Shown: positions 33,607-46,166, numbered from the stretch's first letter. The stretch is DNA of 64,000 nucleotides from Arthrobacter sp. MYb213 (GCF_002979915.1 NZ_PCQA01000007.1:211367-275366); one strand, 5' to 3'. Notes: generated by a model not told the origin, from the sequence alone. Numbers and translations are program-made.

Positions 33607-35520
33607 CTACTTACCAACCTTAGTGAGGAAGTCGGCAACTAGCGGACCGGCAGTTTGCGCTCCCCCATCACCATCTTCAACAAAGGCTGCAACAGCCAGA
33701 TCGCCTTGGGCGGCAATCACCCAGGCGTGAGCGTTGCGTTCGGCGTCGTATTCAGCGGTGCCACTCTTGCCAATAATTTTTGACCCAGGAACCGACTTTA
33801 ATGCTTTGAGCGTTCCATGATCCACCGTGCCGGCCATCATTTCTTGCAACTGTTTCGCTTCTTTTTCAGTTAGCGCGTTCTTAGCCTTGGCAGGTTCTTT
33901 CACCTTCGGGCTCAGCACGAGTTGTGGATGTACGGTGCTGGCGTTAGCAATGGATGCCATTACTGTTGCCATGCCCAGAGGCGAGGCTTCCACCACACCC
34001 TGTCCAATCATGTTTGCAGCCAGCTCGGTACCTTCGGAATCATCTGGCACCGAACCGATAAATGCTTCGGCGCCGGTTCCATCATCTGCCAGTAGCCCTA
34101 ATGAGCTGGCGGCGTCGGCCACCGCTTTGGCCCCAAGTCCCTCACCTGCATTGACGAAGACCGTATTGCAAGATTCTGCAATGGCTTCTGCAAATGGAAT
34201 CGCACCCAGCGCTTTGGCGGGGTAACCGTCATAGTTCTTAAAACTTTTCCCATCTACCTCGGTACTTGCCGGGCACTGCACCTTGCTCTGGGGTGCTTCG
34301 CCGTCACGCAGCATGGCAAGGGCACCGACTACTTTGAAGACGGATCCCGGTGCGTAGCGCCCTTTAAGTGCCGTATTCAGCCCGTTGGTTTCTGGTCCGG
34401 ATGCGGCTGCGAGAATTTGGCCGGTGGAAGGTTTGATGGCCACGATGGAGGAAGCTGAATCAGTTTCAGCAACTAACGACTCTGCAACGGTCTGCATATT
34501 CTCATTGAGCGTCAGTTTGAGATCTTCGCCTGCGACCGGTTCATTGCTCAACAGTTCGGCCACCGCCTCGTGGTCCGCGTTGTAGCGGGAAACGGTGACG
34601 CCTGAGCTCCCAGCTAGTGACTCGTTATAGGCCGCTTGCAGACCGGAAAGACCCACCTGGTCACCGGCCTGAATTTTGCCTTCAGACTTTTTGATAATTT
34701 CAGCGGTGGCCTGTCCGACGCTTCCAAGGATTGGTCGGGCGAAGGTACGCGTGGGTGCTAAGGGCATCTCATCAGGTTGCCCGATGGCACCTGGGATCCC
34801 GGTAATGTCGTCATCACTTACCTCGCGGCTGGCGTCATCACGCAATACGATGGCCTGCACCCACGCCTTGGCCCCAGACTTTTCGACCCGATTAGCGAAT
34901 GAATCTTCATCGATCTCAACTAATTTGGCCAGACTACGTGCCGAGGAATCCCACTTGTCCGCCTCGGTGCGAGTCTTGTCGATGCCGACCCGCACCACCG
35001 GACGATTCTTCACTAGGGCATTACCGTTACCGCCCAGAATCTGTCCACGTTTGGCTTCGCTAAATCGTGCGTCAAGATATTCGCCAGCGACCAAGTCGGG
35101 CGCGAGAATCGCCGGGTCGAAGCGCAGTTTCCACTGCTCGGCGTCCTGATCATATTCCATGACCGCTTGAGTTTCATAGGTGAGGTCGTTGTCGGAGGAG
35201 TCAACATCCCACGTGGTCTGCACGGTTGCGGTAGCCGTTTTTACCCCGTCTTGGGCTTCTTCGTCTTGCGCAGCATTGAGCACGGTGTGGGTATGGTTGA
35301 TCTCGCCCATCGGACCAAAGGCTGTTTCGACGCTTTTGTTCACGATGCTTGCCTCGCTTCCAGCGAGTGGCACCTGACTAAAGTCCCCGGAACCGAGCGC
35401 GGCGGTCAAGGCCTCGGCAGCGGGTTTTGGGTCCGGCGTTGCTGCGCTGCACGCAGTAAACGTGCTGGCAACGAGCGCGGCGACGGACAGGGCAACAACA
35501 CTTCGGGGGAAACGACGCAT
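33607..35520 (-). CDS. Lipoprotein class B penicillin-binding protein
   Basis: A 637-residue cell-wall D,D-transpeptidase. A lipoprotein signal peptide ends at TFTAC (Cys24). Residues about 30-150 form an NTF2-like MecA_N-type domain, followed by a PBP dimerisation domain. The transpeptidase domain has SxxK in APGSVFKVVG, SxN in AESCNTVF and the KTG-type box KSGTAE. It should be anchored outside the membrane and cross-link peptidoglycan. The MecA_N domain is shared with low-affinity PBPs such as PBP2a, but resistance cannot be inferred. Its neighbours are two acetyltransferases. Confidence 0.93.
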   Translation of the reverse strand: MRRFPRSVVALSVAALVASTFTACSAATPDPKPAAEALTAALGSGDFSQVPLAGSEASIVNKSVETAFGPMGEINHTHTVLNAAQDEEAQDGVKTATATVQTTWDVDSSDNDLTYETQAVMEYDQDAEQWKLRFDPAILAPDLVAGEYLDARFSEAKRGQILGGNGNALVKNRPVVRVGIDKTRTEADKWDSSARSLAKLVEIDEDSFANRVEKSGAKAWVQAIVLRDDASREVSDDDITGIPGAIGQPDEMPLAPTRTFARPILGSVGQATAEIIKKSEGKIQAGDQVGLSGLQAAYNESLAGSSGVTVSRYNADHEAVAELLSNEPVAGEDLKLTLNENMQTVAESLVAETDSASSIVAIKPSTGQILAAASGPETNGLNTALKGRYAPGSVFKVVGALAMLRDGEAPQSKVQCPASTEVDGKSFKNYDGYPAKALGAIPFAEAIAESCNTVFVNAGEGLGAKAVADAASSLGLLADDGTGAEAFIGSVPDDSEGTELAANMIGQGVVEASPLGMATVMASIANASTVHPQLVLSPKVKEPAKAKNALTEKEAKQLQEMMAGTVDHGTLKALKSVPGSKIIGKSGTAEYDAERNAHAWVIAAQGDLAVAAFVEDGDGGAQTAGPLVADFLTKVGK

Positions 35521-35592
35521 GGCGTCAGTCTATGCACTTCGAACTGCAGCGCGCTAGAACGGCTCGCCACATGTCAGCGTTCGGTATGCGAC

Positions 35593-36129
35593 TTAGTTAG
35601 CTAAGTTCAGCGAATACACCACAAGGCGGATATCAGTATCTGGAACTACCCAATCGCGTTCGGCCCGGTGGATGAATCCCAGTGACTCGTAAAGACTTCG
35701 TGCTGCTAACCAATGTTGACCGGTGGTTAGCGAGACCGTATGTACGTCGGCCAGTTGGCGGGCAAAGTCAATCGCCGCCACCACCATCGCTTTGCCAGCG
35801 CCGGTGCGTTGCACGCCCGGATCAACGCTGAGCATACGGATTTCTAGCTCACCTTCTAGCGCAATATCAGCATATTCATTACCGGCTTGAATGAGTGTCA
35901 TCGAGGCAACCAGATGACCATCCTTGCGCGCTACCAAGATGTCACAATATTTATCGCGTCGGGCAACCTGGCGAACAAACTTTAGGTATTCGTGTTGCGG
36001 ATCCGTAAAGTGTCCGGCCTGCATATACGCATCAACCGTTAGCTGGCCAATTCGTTCATAGTCGGCCGCGGTAGCGGCTTCGATCAGTATTGGGCTACTG
36101 GTAACTTTGGCATCATCAATTTCAGACAT
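35593..36129 (-). CDS. GNAT-family N-acetyltransferase
   Basis: A 178-residue acetyltransferase. The N-terminal part is LIEAATAADYERIGQLTVDAYMQAGHF. The acetyl-CoA loop is IRMLSVDPGVQRTGAGKAMVVAAIDFA (QRTGAG), and motif B is WLAARSLYESLGFIHRAERDW. The substrate is unknown. It lies 72 bp upstream of the penicillin-binding protein gene on the same strand and may share its transcript. Confidence 0.86.
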   Translation of the reverse strand: MSEIDDAKVTSSPILIEAATAADYERIGQLTVDAYMQAGHFTDPQHEYLKFVRQVARRDKYCDILVARKDGHLVASMTLIQAGNEYADIALEGELEIRMLSVDPGVQRTGAGKAMVVAAIDFARQLADVHTVSLTTGQHWLAARSLYESLGFIHRAERDWVVPDTDIRLVVYSLNLAN

Positions 36130-36618
36130 GGTTCTACTATTTTGTCACCAATTCTCAATCTTCAAAGCCCTTTGTACGGTTTCTTCCGCTACTTTGAATT
36201 TTGCGCAGTTTATGTCATTCCGCGTGAATTCACTGATGAGTGATCCGGTGGCGAAGGCATGAAGATGTTGTGATGATTTGACGTGAAATAAAAGACAGGG
36301 TTGCTGTGCTGCCTGCCAGCAACCAGTAAACTGGTAAGCATTGCCCTCGGGCATACGGTCTTTCTCTTTGATCACAATGTTGTGCTCGCCTACGCCATAT
36401 CCATGGCTGAGGAAATAGCTTTCCTTCTAATCACCCCTAACCGGATTGATTTTTGGCTTCCTTCGGAGCGGTGAGAAGTTTTAGAGAAGTACAGACACAA
36501 CCCAATAATTTCAATTTGTAAGGGACAACGTTTTGGTTCAGTTCCAAAAGTTTGCGCTTCGGCGCGTAGCCAGTCCTCACTAATTTTATTTTTACTATCA
36601 GATCGGAGAGTGAACGAC
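36130..36618. other. 490-bp region upstream of nagB
   Basis: This divergent spacer is lower in G+C than its neighbours. It holds a palindrome ACCAGT-AA-ACTGGT (36322-36335) and an inverted repeat TTTTGG-N7-CCAAAA (36531-36549). Small minus-strand frames here (36145-36375, 36390-36842) show no family motif, and the second runs antisense through nagB. It probably holds promoters for nagB and the acetyltransferase gene. Confidence 0.5.
36531..36549. promoter_or_regulatory. Candidate operator ahead of nagB
   Basis: TTTTGG-TTCAGTT-CCAAAA, 69 bp before the nagB ribosome site. It does not match the DasR/NagR dre consensus, so any regulator is unknown. Confidence 0.3.
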
Positions 36619-37425
36619 TTGCGCGTTCTCATTGGTTCATCCGCGGAACATGTTGCTCGCATTGCAGCAGATAACGTCCTTGCAGGATTAGCACACCATG
36701 GGCATGGAAAAAATCCCGTACTTGGTGTCGCTACGGGTTCATCCCCCTTGGGCTTGTATCGCGAGTTACGTGTGGCGGTTGCCGAAGGACGAGCAGACTT
36801 CTCCAACGCACAAGGCTTCGCCTTGGACGAATACATCGGCATCCCCGATACCCATGAGCTCTCCTACCGTCAGACACTGATCACCGAAGTATGCAATATT
36901 TTAGGCCTGCCCGTCAGCGGTCTACACACTCCCCGCGGCATGGCAGATTCTGTCGAGGAAATCGAAGCTGCCGCACATGCGTATGACCAGGCCATCAAGG
37001 CTTCTGGTGGCGTACAGGTCCAGATTCTTGGCATTGGTAGCAACGGCCATATCGGGTTTAACGAACCTGGAAGCGCCTTACGAAGCCGTACCCGCATCAA
37101 GCGTTTAGCCGGGCAGACTCGTATCGACAATGCACGCTTTTTCGACGGTATCGAACACGTTCCTACCCATTGCGTGACTCAAGGTCTGGGCACTGTTTTG
37201 GAAGCCGGACGCCTAGTCCTCGTGGCTACGGGAGAAGCTAAAGCAGAAGCCGTGGCGCTAGCAGTCGAAGGTCCACTGTCTGCATCATGCCCAGGTTCGG
37301 TACTACAACTTCACCAAGACGCTGTGGTTGTCCTCGACGAGGCCGCCGCGGCTGGTCTGAAGAAACGCGCCTACTACGATGATGCGGCAGAAGGAATCAG
37401 CCTAGAGAACCTGCGAGTCCACTAG
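36619..37425 (+). CDS. nagB: Glucosamine-6-phosphate deaminase
   Basis: Converts glucosamine-6-phosphate to fructose-6-phosphate and ammonia, the last step of amino-sugar use. Motifs: PVLGVATGSSPLGLYREL (phosphate-binding), GFALDEYIGIP (catalytic Asp), GIGSNGHIGFNEPGS (catalytic Asn/His region) and the C-terminal KKRAYYDDAAEGI. The frame opens at GTG 36610, but GGAG ends only one base before it. The TTG at 36619 has that GGAG at proper distance and gives MRVLIGSSAEH, the family start, so TTG is preferred (268 residues). No nagA or sugar transporter is adjacent. Confidence 0.93.
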   Translation: MRVLIGSSAEHVARIAADNVLAGLAHHGHGKNPVLGVATGSSPLGLYRELRVAVAEGRADFSNAQGFALDEYIGIPDTHELSYRQTLITEVCNILGLPVSGLHTPRGMADSVEEIEAAAHAYDQAIKASGGVQVQILGIGSNGHIGFNEPGSALRSRTRIKRLAGQTRIDNARFFDGIEHVPTHCVTQGLGTVLEAGRLVLVATGEAKAEAVALAVEGPLSASCPGSVLQLHQDAVVVLDEAAAAGLKKRAYYDDAAEGISLENLRVH

Positions 37426-37475
37426 GCTGATTTCAATACGGCCATTGACCTACCGGGAGTGCAAGACTGAGAACT

Positions 37476-37919
37476 ATGGCAGTCTATTTCGAATGCGTTA
37501 CCCAAACTCAGATGAGTCGAACCGAACTATTTGACCGTTCACGGAGCATCGACGCGCACCTAGGTTCAATGTCTCAGACCAAAGAACGAGCTGTCGCTGG
37601 AGTGCTAAGTGGCCTAATCTCCCTCGGTGAGCAGGTCACTTGGAAGGCCCGACATTTTGGAATACCGTTTCGGCTCACCACGAAAATTACGGCCATGGAT
37701 CCTGCTCGCATGTTCATTGATGAACAGTTACGTGGACCGTTTAAGTCATTCCATCATGTCCATGAATTCTTTGACGCGGACGGCATGACAATGATGATTG
37801 ATCGGGTCAGTTTCGCGGCACCTTTCGGCCCCCTCGGATGGGTGGCCGAAAGGTTAGTTCTAGGCTGGTATATGCCTCAGTTGATCAGGCAGCGAAACAA
37901 ATTTCTTTTGGAAAATTAA
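37476..37919 (+). CDS. SRPBCC-family protein
   Basis: A 147-residue START/polyketide-cyclase-like protein. Pattern: MAVYFECVTQTQMSRTELFDRSRSIDAH, then VTWKARHFGIPFRLTTKITAMDPARMFIDEQLRGPFKSFHHVHEF and MTMMIDRVSFAAPFGPLG, typical of bacterial ligand-binding or cell-division-inhibitor-associated SRPBCC proteins. The ligand is unknown. It lies 50 bp after nagB on the same strand. Its last bases overlap the 3' end of the minus-strand lipoprotein gene by four bases, the two stops sharing a TTAA. Confidence 0.8.
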   Translation: MAVYFECVTQTQMSRTELFDRSRSIDAHLGSMSQTKERAVAGVLSGLISLGEQVTWKARHFGIPFRLTTKITAMDPARMFIDEQLRGPFKSFHHVHEFFDADGMTMMIDRVSFAAPFGPLGWVAERLVLGWYMPQLIRQRNKFLLEN

Positions 37920-38404
37920 GGCTCAAACAACAGAGTATCTAGATGGTCCAAGATGTTCGGTGCTGGCTCATTATTGTCGGCAGTAACTGCGAATGAGTGG
38001 GAGTATGCGGCACAGGAGTCTACGTCCCCACACTCATCATATGGACTACCTGAAACTAGCATCGTAGCCGCCCCATGGGGGAAATCCGTAGGGATCGGGA
38101 CTTCGTCGCTGAATGACCCATCTGTATTCACACGAATTTCTCGTCCCTTCAGAGGATCCTTTTCGGAGTACTCCGAAATTAGCCGAAGCGTATAGCCCTT
38201 CCCCTCTGCATAACCCAGATCGCATTTGGCAGCGGGCGCGGAGACGGTAATCGTCCCTCCTGGCTGGGCCGTCGTATCTGAAAGAGACATGGCTTCAGGG
38301 AAACACTGTTCTTGGGCCTTGGAACAACCAGTAGCTAAAAGTAACGGCACCATCAGCGTGATAGCACCCGCTAAACCATAAATTCTCTTCGGACTGCTCT
38401 TCAA
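37916..38404 (-). CDS. Secreted lipoprotein of unknown function
   Basis: A 162-residue predicted lipoprotein. From TTG 38404 the signal peptide reads MKSSPKRIYGLAGAITLMVP and ends at the lipobox LLATGC, with AAAGG seven bases before the TTG. The longer frame to 38476 would bury the signal behind 24 foreign residues. The mature part (SLSDTTAQPGGTITVSAPAAKC) looks like one Ig-like beta domain with paired cysteines (QEQCFPE, AAKCDLG, DECGDVDSCAAY). Function is unknown; it should sit on the outer face of the membrane. Confidence 0.72.
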   Translation of the reverse strand: MKSSPKRIYGLAGAITLMVPLLLATGCSKAQEQCFPEAMSLSDTTAQPGGTITVSAPAAKCDLGYAEGKGYTLRLISEYSEKDPLKGREIRVNTDGSFSDEVPIPTDFPHGAATMLVSGSPYDECGDVDSCAAYSHSFAVTADNNEPAPNILDHLDTLLFEP

Positions 38405-38785
38405 GGTTTTACCTTTCCAGTGCACGCTACTGCTGCTAAATTTCCAAGACGCAGAACCTCGTAGCGGTCGCCACAATATGATCTTTGCATTCGAGGATCA
38501 CGCCTGCGACCTGACAATTCTTTTATTCAATCCTACGCATAAAAAGAATTGATAGCTAGGATTCAGCCCCGACAGGAACTAATTTTTTACCTCGTGTGTC
38601 CCAATTGCGTGGTTTCTCAGACGATACTTATAGGCTTAAGTCCGTCCGCATTTAGACTCGCAGGGCCGTGACAACAGAGCCAACAAGCAAGGAACCGTCT
38701 CATTACCGCTCAAATTCAGCGACTCGATTCCCGAAATGACCGTATCGGAAAAATTGCGCTATTCCTCTCGCATATTTTCACCCCA

Positions 38786-39313
38786 GTGATCTTAGCCAGC
38801 TTGCTGTTGCTTTCCACGCCCTTGCGGCACAGCGAAGTCTCTTGGGTTGAAGTATGCGTTGCTACAGCTTTCACCATGGTGCTTCCGTGGCTGTATCTGC
38901 TGTGGTCCACCTACCGCGGAACAGTGAGCGATTTACACGTCACCAGGCGCAGTCAACGTCATAAAATATTCGCTCTCACCGCGGTATCTATTGGACTTGG
39001 ACTCCTATTGCTGAGCCTGATGGGCGCAAGCCAGCGGATATTTGTGGAAGTACTCTCTATCTTGGCCGGGTTACTCATGGTGGCAATGATTAACCTGTGG
39101 TGGAAGGTCTCTGTGCATATGGCTGTCGGCTGCTACGTGGCGCTACAACTTTGCACGAGTCTGACATTGGTCCCACCCGTAGTGTTCTTCATCGCGGTGC
39201 TCTCGTGGTCCCGCATTCGTAGCCAGCAACATACCCCCTCGCAGGTCTGCGGCGGCGTCATTGTTGGTGTAGCCGTCAGCTACCTTAGCGGTTGGATAGC
39301 AATGCTCAGCTAA
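38786..39313 (+). CDS. PAP2-like membrane phosphatase family protein
   Basis: A membrane protein with about five hydrophobic segments and a PAP2-type end: INLWWKVSVHMAVGCYVAL (the conserved Lys and His of the active site region) and SWSRIRSQQHTPSQVCGGVIVGV (SRxxxxxH). Relatives dephosphorylate lipid phosphates. The annotated GTG at 38786 cuts the first helix. The same frame stays open back to a TGA at 38669 and reads IGKIALFLSHIFTPVILASLLLL, but offers no ATG, GTG or TTG. The true start is therefore uncertain, or the gene is frameshifted at its 5' end. Confidence 0.65.
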   Translation: MILASLLLLSTPLRHSEVSWVEVCVATAFTMVLPWLYLLWSTYRGTVSDLHVTRRSQRHKIFALTAVSIGLGLLLLSLMGASQRIFVEVLSILAGLLMVAMINLWWKVSVHMAVGCYVALQLCTSLTLVPPVVFFIAVLSWSRIRSQQHTPSQVCGGVIVGVAVSYLSGWIAMLS

Positions 39314-39330
39314 CCGCTCCAAAAACGCTT

Positions 39331-39377
39331 CTGGCTCGCATCAGTCCCCCTTTCTAAGGGGCACCGATGCGAGCCAG
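39331..39377. terminator. Bidirectional terminator between PAP2-like and IMPase genes
   Basis: A perfect 12-bp stem CTGGCTCGCATC / GATGCGAGCCAG (39331-39342 with 39366-39377) with a nested CCCC...GGGG pairing, between convergent stop codons. Confidence 0.75.
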
Positions 39378-39387
39378 AGATGTTTAA

Positions 39388-40191
39388 CTACACTTTAGGG
39401 CTAACCAGTTTGGTGGTATCAACCAACCCGGCATATTGCCATCCGGGGTACCCCACCGGTCGCCCCACCGGGGTGCCGGTTTCTTCAGCGATCAAGGCAC
39501 CGGCAGCCCAATCGTATTCTTGAGTGCCAAATTCCGCGTAGGCGTCCAAGGACCCTTCGGCGACTAGACACAAGTCCAGGGCAGCCGAACCAATTCGGCG
39601 AATATTGACAAAATCTGGCAGCAGTTCGGTCAGTACGCTTAGTTGGAATTCACGACGTTCTGCGTCGTAGCCAAAGCCGGTGCCTAACAATTTGGCATCC
39701 GACTCTACCGGGCCGGTGAGCTGGGTGATCTTCTTGGTACGTAGATCATGTTTCCAAGCTCCCTGACCCCGTCCGGCGAAGTATTCGACCTGCAGTGCGG
39801 GTGCAACGATAGCTGCGGCCACCCATACGTCGGTACCGTCATCTTGTCGCTGGCATACGCCTACCGACGAGCAGTAATACGCGATGTTTCGCACGAAGTT
39901 TGTCGTGCCATCCAGTGGGTCAATACTCCAGCGGTAGCCACTGGGATTGCTTGGCTTCTGGCTGGGGAATTCTTCACCGGTCAGTTCGTCGTTAGGACGT
40001 GCGGTGAAAATCGTGGCACGGATGGCTTCCTCTGCTGCGCGGTCAAAGTCGGTAACCCAGTCCCCCGCAGCAGATTTTTCATCCGTATTAAACTTTTGCT
40101 CATCACGGCCGGAGAGTACCTGGGCACCGGCAGCAGCAGCGCGCCGTGCCAAAAGTACCAGTGGGTCATGCGCTATCTTTTTGTTCTCCAC
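39388..40191 (-). CDS. Inositol monophosphatase-family phosphatase
   Basis: A 267-residue magnesium-dependent phosphatase. Metal-site motifs in order: ELTGEEFPS (Glu-Glu), WSIDPLDGTTNFVRN (the IMPase signature) and EYDWAAGALIAEETG. Possible substrates include inositol phosphate (needed for mycothiol and phosphatidylinositol in actinobacteria), histidinol phosphate and fructose bisphosphate; the sequence alone does not decide. The GTG start directly follows the ligA stop (TAA-GTG), and its ribosome site GAAGGAG lies inside ligA, so the two are coupled. Confidence 0.87.
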   Translation of the reverse strand: MENKKIAHDPLVLLARRAAAAGAQVLSGRDEQKFNTDEKSAAGDWVTDFDRAAEEAIRATIFTARPNDELTGEEFPSQKPSNPSGYRWSIDPLDGTTNFVRNIAYYCSSVGVCQRQDDGTDVWVAAAIVAPALQVEYFAGRGQGAWKHDLRTKKITQLTGPVESDAKLLGTGFGYDAERREFQLSVLTELLPDFVNIRRIGSAALDLCLVAEGSLDAYAEFGTQEYDWAAGALIAEETGTPVGRPVGYPGWQYAGLVDTTKLVSPKV

Positions 40192-43453
<3,262 letters not shown>

Positions 43454-44665
43454 TTAGTCCAGCACCAGCCTGCCACCCTCACCAGCGGAGAGTTCATAGG
43501 GTTGAATTTCACCGAAACCGCGCACCGAGGTTATTTCTTGAGCAGTGAGGATAAAGCGTGCGTCTTGTTTCAGCGTGTTCGCGGTAACCGCGTCGGTGAG
43601 TACCATTCCGGGCTCCGCCAAGGAGGTCAGCCGAGCCGCCAAGTTAACCGTGGGACCGTAAATATCTCCCAGCCGGGAGAGCAACCGTCCCCAGACCACC
43701 GCCACACGGGTGCGCGGCAATAGTTCATCGGCTTCAAATTCACGCGAAAGCGCCAATGAAATTTGGGCTCCCGCCTGCGGAGTTTCGGCCACGAATAAGA
43801 CTTCGTCGCCAATGGTTTTAACTAGTCGCCCGCCACCCACGGAAATGATTTCGGCACTCTTTGATTCAAAGCGCTGCACCATTTGGGCTAGGGTGCGTTC
43901 GTTCATCCGACGTGACAAGGAGGTGTAAGAAACTAGGTCGGCAAAGCCGACCGCGCGGGCCAGCGGCAGTGGAGTTCCGTCGTCATCACCTGAGTCTTGG
44001 TTATAGGCCGCCACTCCGGCTTCGGCGCGTAGTGCAAGGCGGTGAATTCCGGCGTTGAGCTGGCGACGCCAGGAGTAAACCAACAAATCTTCCAAGGGAC
44101 CGATAAGATCCGGCAGACTTTCCAGAAGTTGCCGACGTGCTTGTCGGTCACTCATATTCTGGTTGGCGACCATATCCTCAACAATCGCCTCTACCTGCCA
44201 GACCACCATGCGGTCTGTCATTTGCCCTACCGAGCGCATCAGTGAGATGGCGGTTTCGTCGGTGAGTTTTCCTTCGCGCACCAGATCAACCATGGTCTTC
44301 AGGGCTTCGGTATCTCGTCCACTGAAAAAGACTTCGTCGTCGCCGAGCTCTGGGAAGCCCATGGCGCGCCAAAGTTTGCGTGCCGAGAGTAGCGAAACAC
44401 CGGCGTCGGCGGCTACCTCACGACGTTTAAACTCGCGTGGCCCGCCAATCAGACGGTGTTCCAAATCGGCCATGTGATTTTTGACCGCGTCCGAGGCATG
44501 ATGTGGAACTTGGAGTGGGCTTTTCATGGCTTGGGCCAATTCGGCGATGGGGTCTAGTTCCGCCGGGTTCTCAGGATTAGTGCTGTGCTCACGGGCTTCT
44601 TTGACTGCCTCAGAAGCCGCCTGCGGGGTATCTGGGCGTGAAGGATTGGAGTTGTCGGTGCTCAT
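43454..44665 (-). CDS. Class III adenylate cyclase with N-terminal regulatory domain
   Basis: A 403-residue soluble cyclase that should make cAMP. The N-terminal half contains an Ad_Cy_reg-type domain (FKRREVAADAGVSLLSARKLWRAMGFPEL), as in the pH-controlled M. tuberculosis Rv1264. The C-terminal catalytic domain has both metal Asp (GFADLVSYT, IGDEVLFV), the adenine-specifying Lys (GRLVKTIG) and Asp (RLGDIYGP), and the transition-state Asn/Arg (TVNLAARL). These residues predict an active homodimeric adenylate cyclase. It overlaps the PH-domain gene by four bases and abuts the PP2C gene. Confidence 0.92.
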   Translation of the reverse strand: MSTDNSNPSRPDTPQAASEAVKEAREHSTNPENPAELDPIAELAQAMKSPLQVPHHASDAVKNHMADLEHRLIGGPREFKRREVAADAGVSLLSARKLWRAMGFPELGDDEVFFSGRDTEALKTMVDLVREGKLTDETAISLMRSVGQMTDRMVVWQVEAIVEDMVANQNMSDRQARRQLLESLPDLIGPLEDLLVYSWRRQLNAGIHRLALRAEAGVAAYNQDSGDDDGTPLPLARAVGFADLVSYTSLSRRMNERTLAQMVQRFESKSAEIISVGGGRLVKTIGDEVLFVAETPQAGAQISLALSREFEADELLPRTRVAVVWGRLLSRLGDIYGPTVNLAARLTSLAEPGMVLTDAVTANTLKQDARFILTAQEITSVRGFGEIQPYELSAGEGGRLVLD

Positions 44666-45213
44666 AGTCCAATGCCCTCACTGTTCGATGCATCTACCGC
44701 GGTGTTAGTTCTCTGATGCTGGTGCACGTTGTTCATCGTCTCGATGGCCAAGGTGCGGAAATAAGATACTGCGGGCACATGCATGATACGCACATGTCCA
44801 TGGCTTAATACAACGTCTAGGGTCCCGGGTTTCGTGCTAACCGCCTGTTGCTTGGTGTGCGCAATCAAATCACGCACGGAATAAAGACCAATAGAATCTA
44901 GGTCCGCGCGACCATAGGAAGTCCGAAATAAGATCCGCTCGGTGGTCAACACGATGCAGGTGCGTAACCAACGAACCCACGGTGTGACGCACCAGATCAG
45001 CACGAGTATGAACCACAGCACTGCGGATAAAATCATCCAGAGCTCGGATTCGTTCGTGAGCCAATCTGAAAGGTCTTCACGGGAGAGGTAACCGAGTAGA
45101 AACGCGCACCCAGCGGTGAGGAATAAAAAGACGGCAAAAGGTTGGCGTAACACTCGGGAATGTTCTCGGGTCTTGATGACCACGCGCTCCCTGTCATGTA
45201 ACGGCACCTTCAT
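44662..45213 (-). CDS. PH-domain membrane protein (bPH2/YdbS-like)
   Basis: A 183-residue protein. The N-terminus is VPLHDRERVVIKTREHSRVLRQP, followed by two transmembrane helices (about 24-42 and 60-77). A bacterial PH domain follows: CIVLTTERILFRTSYGRADLDSIGLYSVRDLIAHTKQQA...TLDVVLSHGHVRIMHVPAV. It should sit on the cytoplasmic face of the membrane. Function is unknown; the four-base overlap with the cyclase gene suggests they are made together and may act at the same place. Confidence 0.84.
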   Translation of the reverse strand: MKVPLHDRERVVIKTREHSRVLRQPFAVFLFLTAGCAFLLGYLSREDLSDWLTNESELWMILSAVLWFILVLIWCVTPWVRWLRTCIVLTTERILFRTSYGRADLDSIGLYSVRDLIAHTKQQAVSTKPGTLDVVLSHGHVRIMHVPAVSYFRTLAIETMNNVHQHQRTNTAVDASNSEGIGL

Positions 45214-45299
45214 CGTCGAGTTCCTCGCCCCTCCTACCGTAAGTTCTTCCGAACAGTCATCTCATCTAATACTAGTCCGCGTACTCTGCGCTTGGCTTG

Positions 45300-46166
45300 T
45301 TAAGCGTATTTACCGTCGGCGCGCCGCACATGGTGCACGTCGCCGGCCAGAATGCGGTGCCTTTGCCCCGTAGCGTCTTGTACCACCAGTGCCCCATCTT
45401 CAGCCAGTTGCACTGCACTACCGACCAAAGTTGATCCGTCGGGAAATTCCACGCGTACTTCTTGATCTAGGGTAGCTAGTCGTTCCGCCACCAGTTCGCG
45501 CAGTGAGTGGTTCCCAAAAGGTTTTAAGGCCACATCACTTTGCCCGCCCACCGCTCGGAATGCTGCGTCGAGGGCAACAAACTGACGCAGATATTCGGCA
45601 AGCAACGCCGAACGGTCCACGCGGTTACCGCCGGCTAGTCGAAGCGAGGTTGCTGTTTCCACGGGCAATTCAGCTGCCTCTTGGTCAACGTTCATACCGG
45701 TGCCCACCACCACGGCAAAACCTTGGGGAGTTTGCACCATTTGGGCCAAAATCCCGCAGATTTTGCGGTCACCAGCAAGTAAGTCATTGGGCCATTTGAT
45801 CCGCGCGTTAACAGGAACTAGCTCTTGGACTGCGCGAGACCAAGCCAACGCCGCCAGCATCGTGTACCAGCTCAACGACTGTGGCTCCATCGCGGTGCCC
45901 GGCGAAGCCAAGATACTCACGGTGATTGCCGACCCGGCTGGCGTCACCCATTCGCGTCCCAAGCGCCCCTTACCCTGTTGCTGGTGCTCGCTGAAGTACA
46001 CGCTCAGGTGGCTAGCCAATCCGTCGCTTGCCAGTTGGGCAAGTTCGGTGTTGGTGGAGCCGGAGCTGGGGACCACCTTAATGAAGCCAAGCCGCAGTCG
46101 TGCGGCCAGCTCTTCTAAGGGGGCCGGGTCCAGTACTGCCCGTGCCGCCACGGTTTCAGGGTTCAT
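45300..46166 (-). CDS. birA: Biotin--[acetyl-CoA-carboxylase] ligase
   Basis: Joins biotin to the lysine of the carboxylase alpha subunit encoded at 60 kb. The 288 residues lack an N-terminal DNA-binding helix-turn-helix, so this is the non-regulatory (type I) form. Motifs: VVPSSGSTNTELAQLA, HQQQGKGRLGREWVTPAGSAIT (biotinyl-AMP loop), IKWPNDLLAGDRKICGILAQ and VVVGTGMNVDQ. The C-terminal SH3-like cap is ...VRVEFPDGSTLVGSAVQLAEDGALVVQD. It lies 86 bp upstream of the PH-domain gene on the same strand and may lead that operon. Confidence 0.96.
   Translation of the reverse strand: MNPETVAARAVLDPAPLEELAARLRLGFIKVVPSSGSTNTELAQLASDGLASHLSVYFSEHQQQGKGRLGREWVTPAGSAITVSILASPGTAMEPQSLSWYTMLAALAWSRAVQELVPVNARIKWPNDLLAGDRKICGILAQMVQTPQGFAVVVGTGMNVDQEAAELPVETATSLRLAGGNRVDRSALLAEYLRQFVALDAAFRAVGGQSDVALKPFGNHSLRELVAERLATLDQEVRVEFPDGSTLVGSAVQLAEDGALVVQDATGQRHRILAGDVHHVRRADGKYA

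Noticed and set aside
36322..36335. Possible DasR/NagR (dre) site upstream of nagB
   Set aside because: The palindrome is ACCAGT-AA-ACTGGT, the arms reversed relative to the dre consensus.
36390..36842. 150-residue minus-strand open frame
   Set aside because: Runs antisense into nagB, no motif, no ribosome site.
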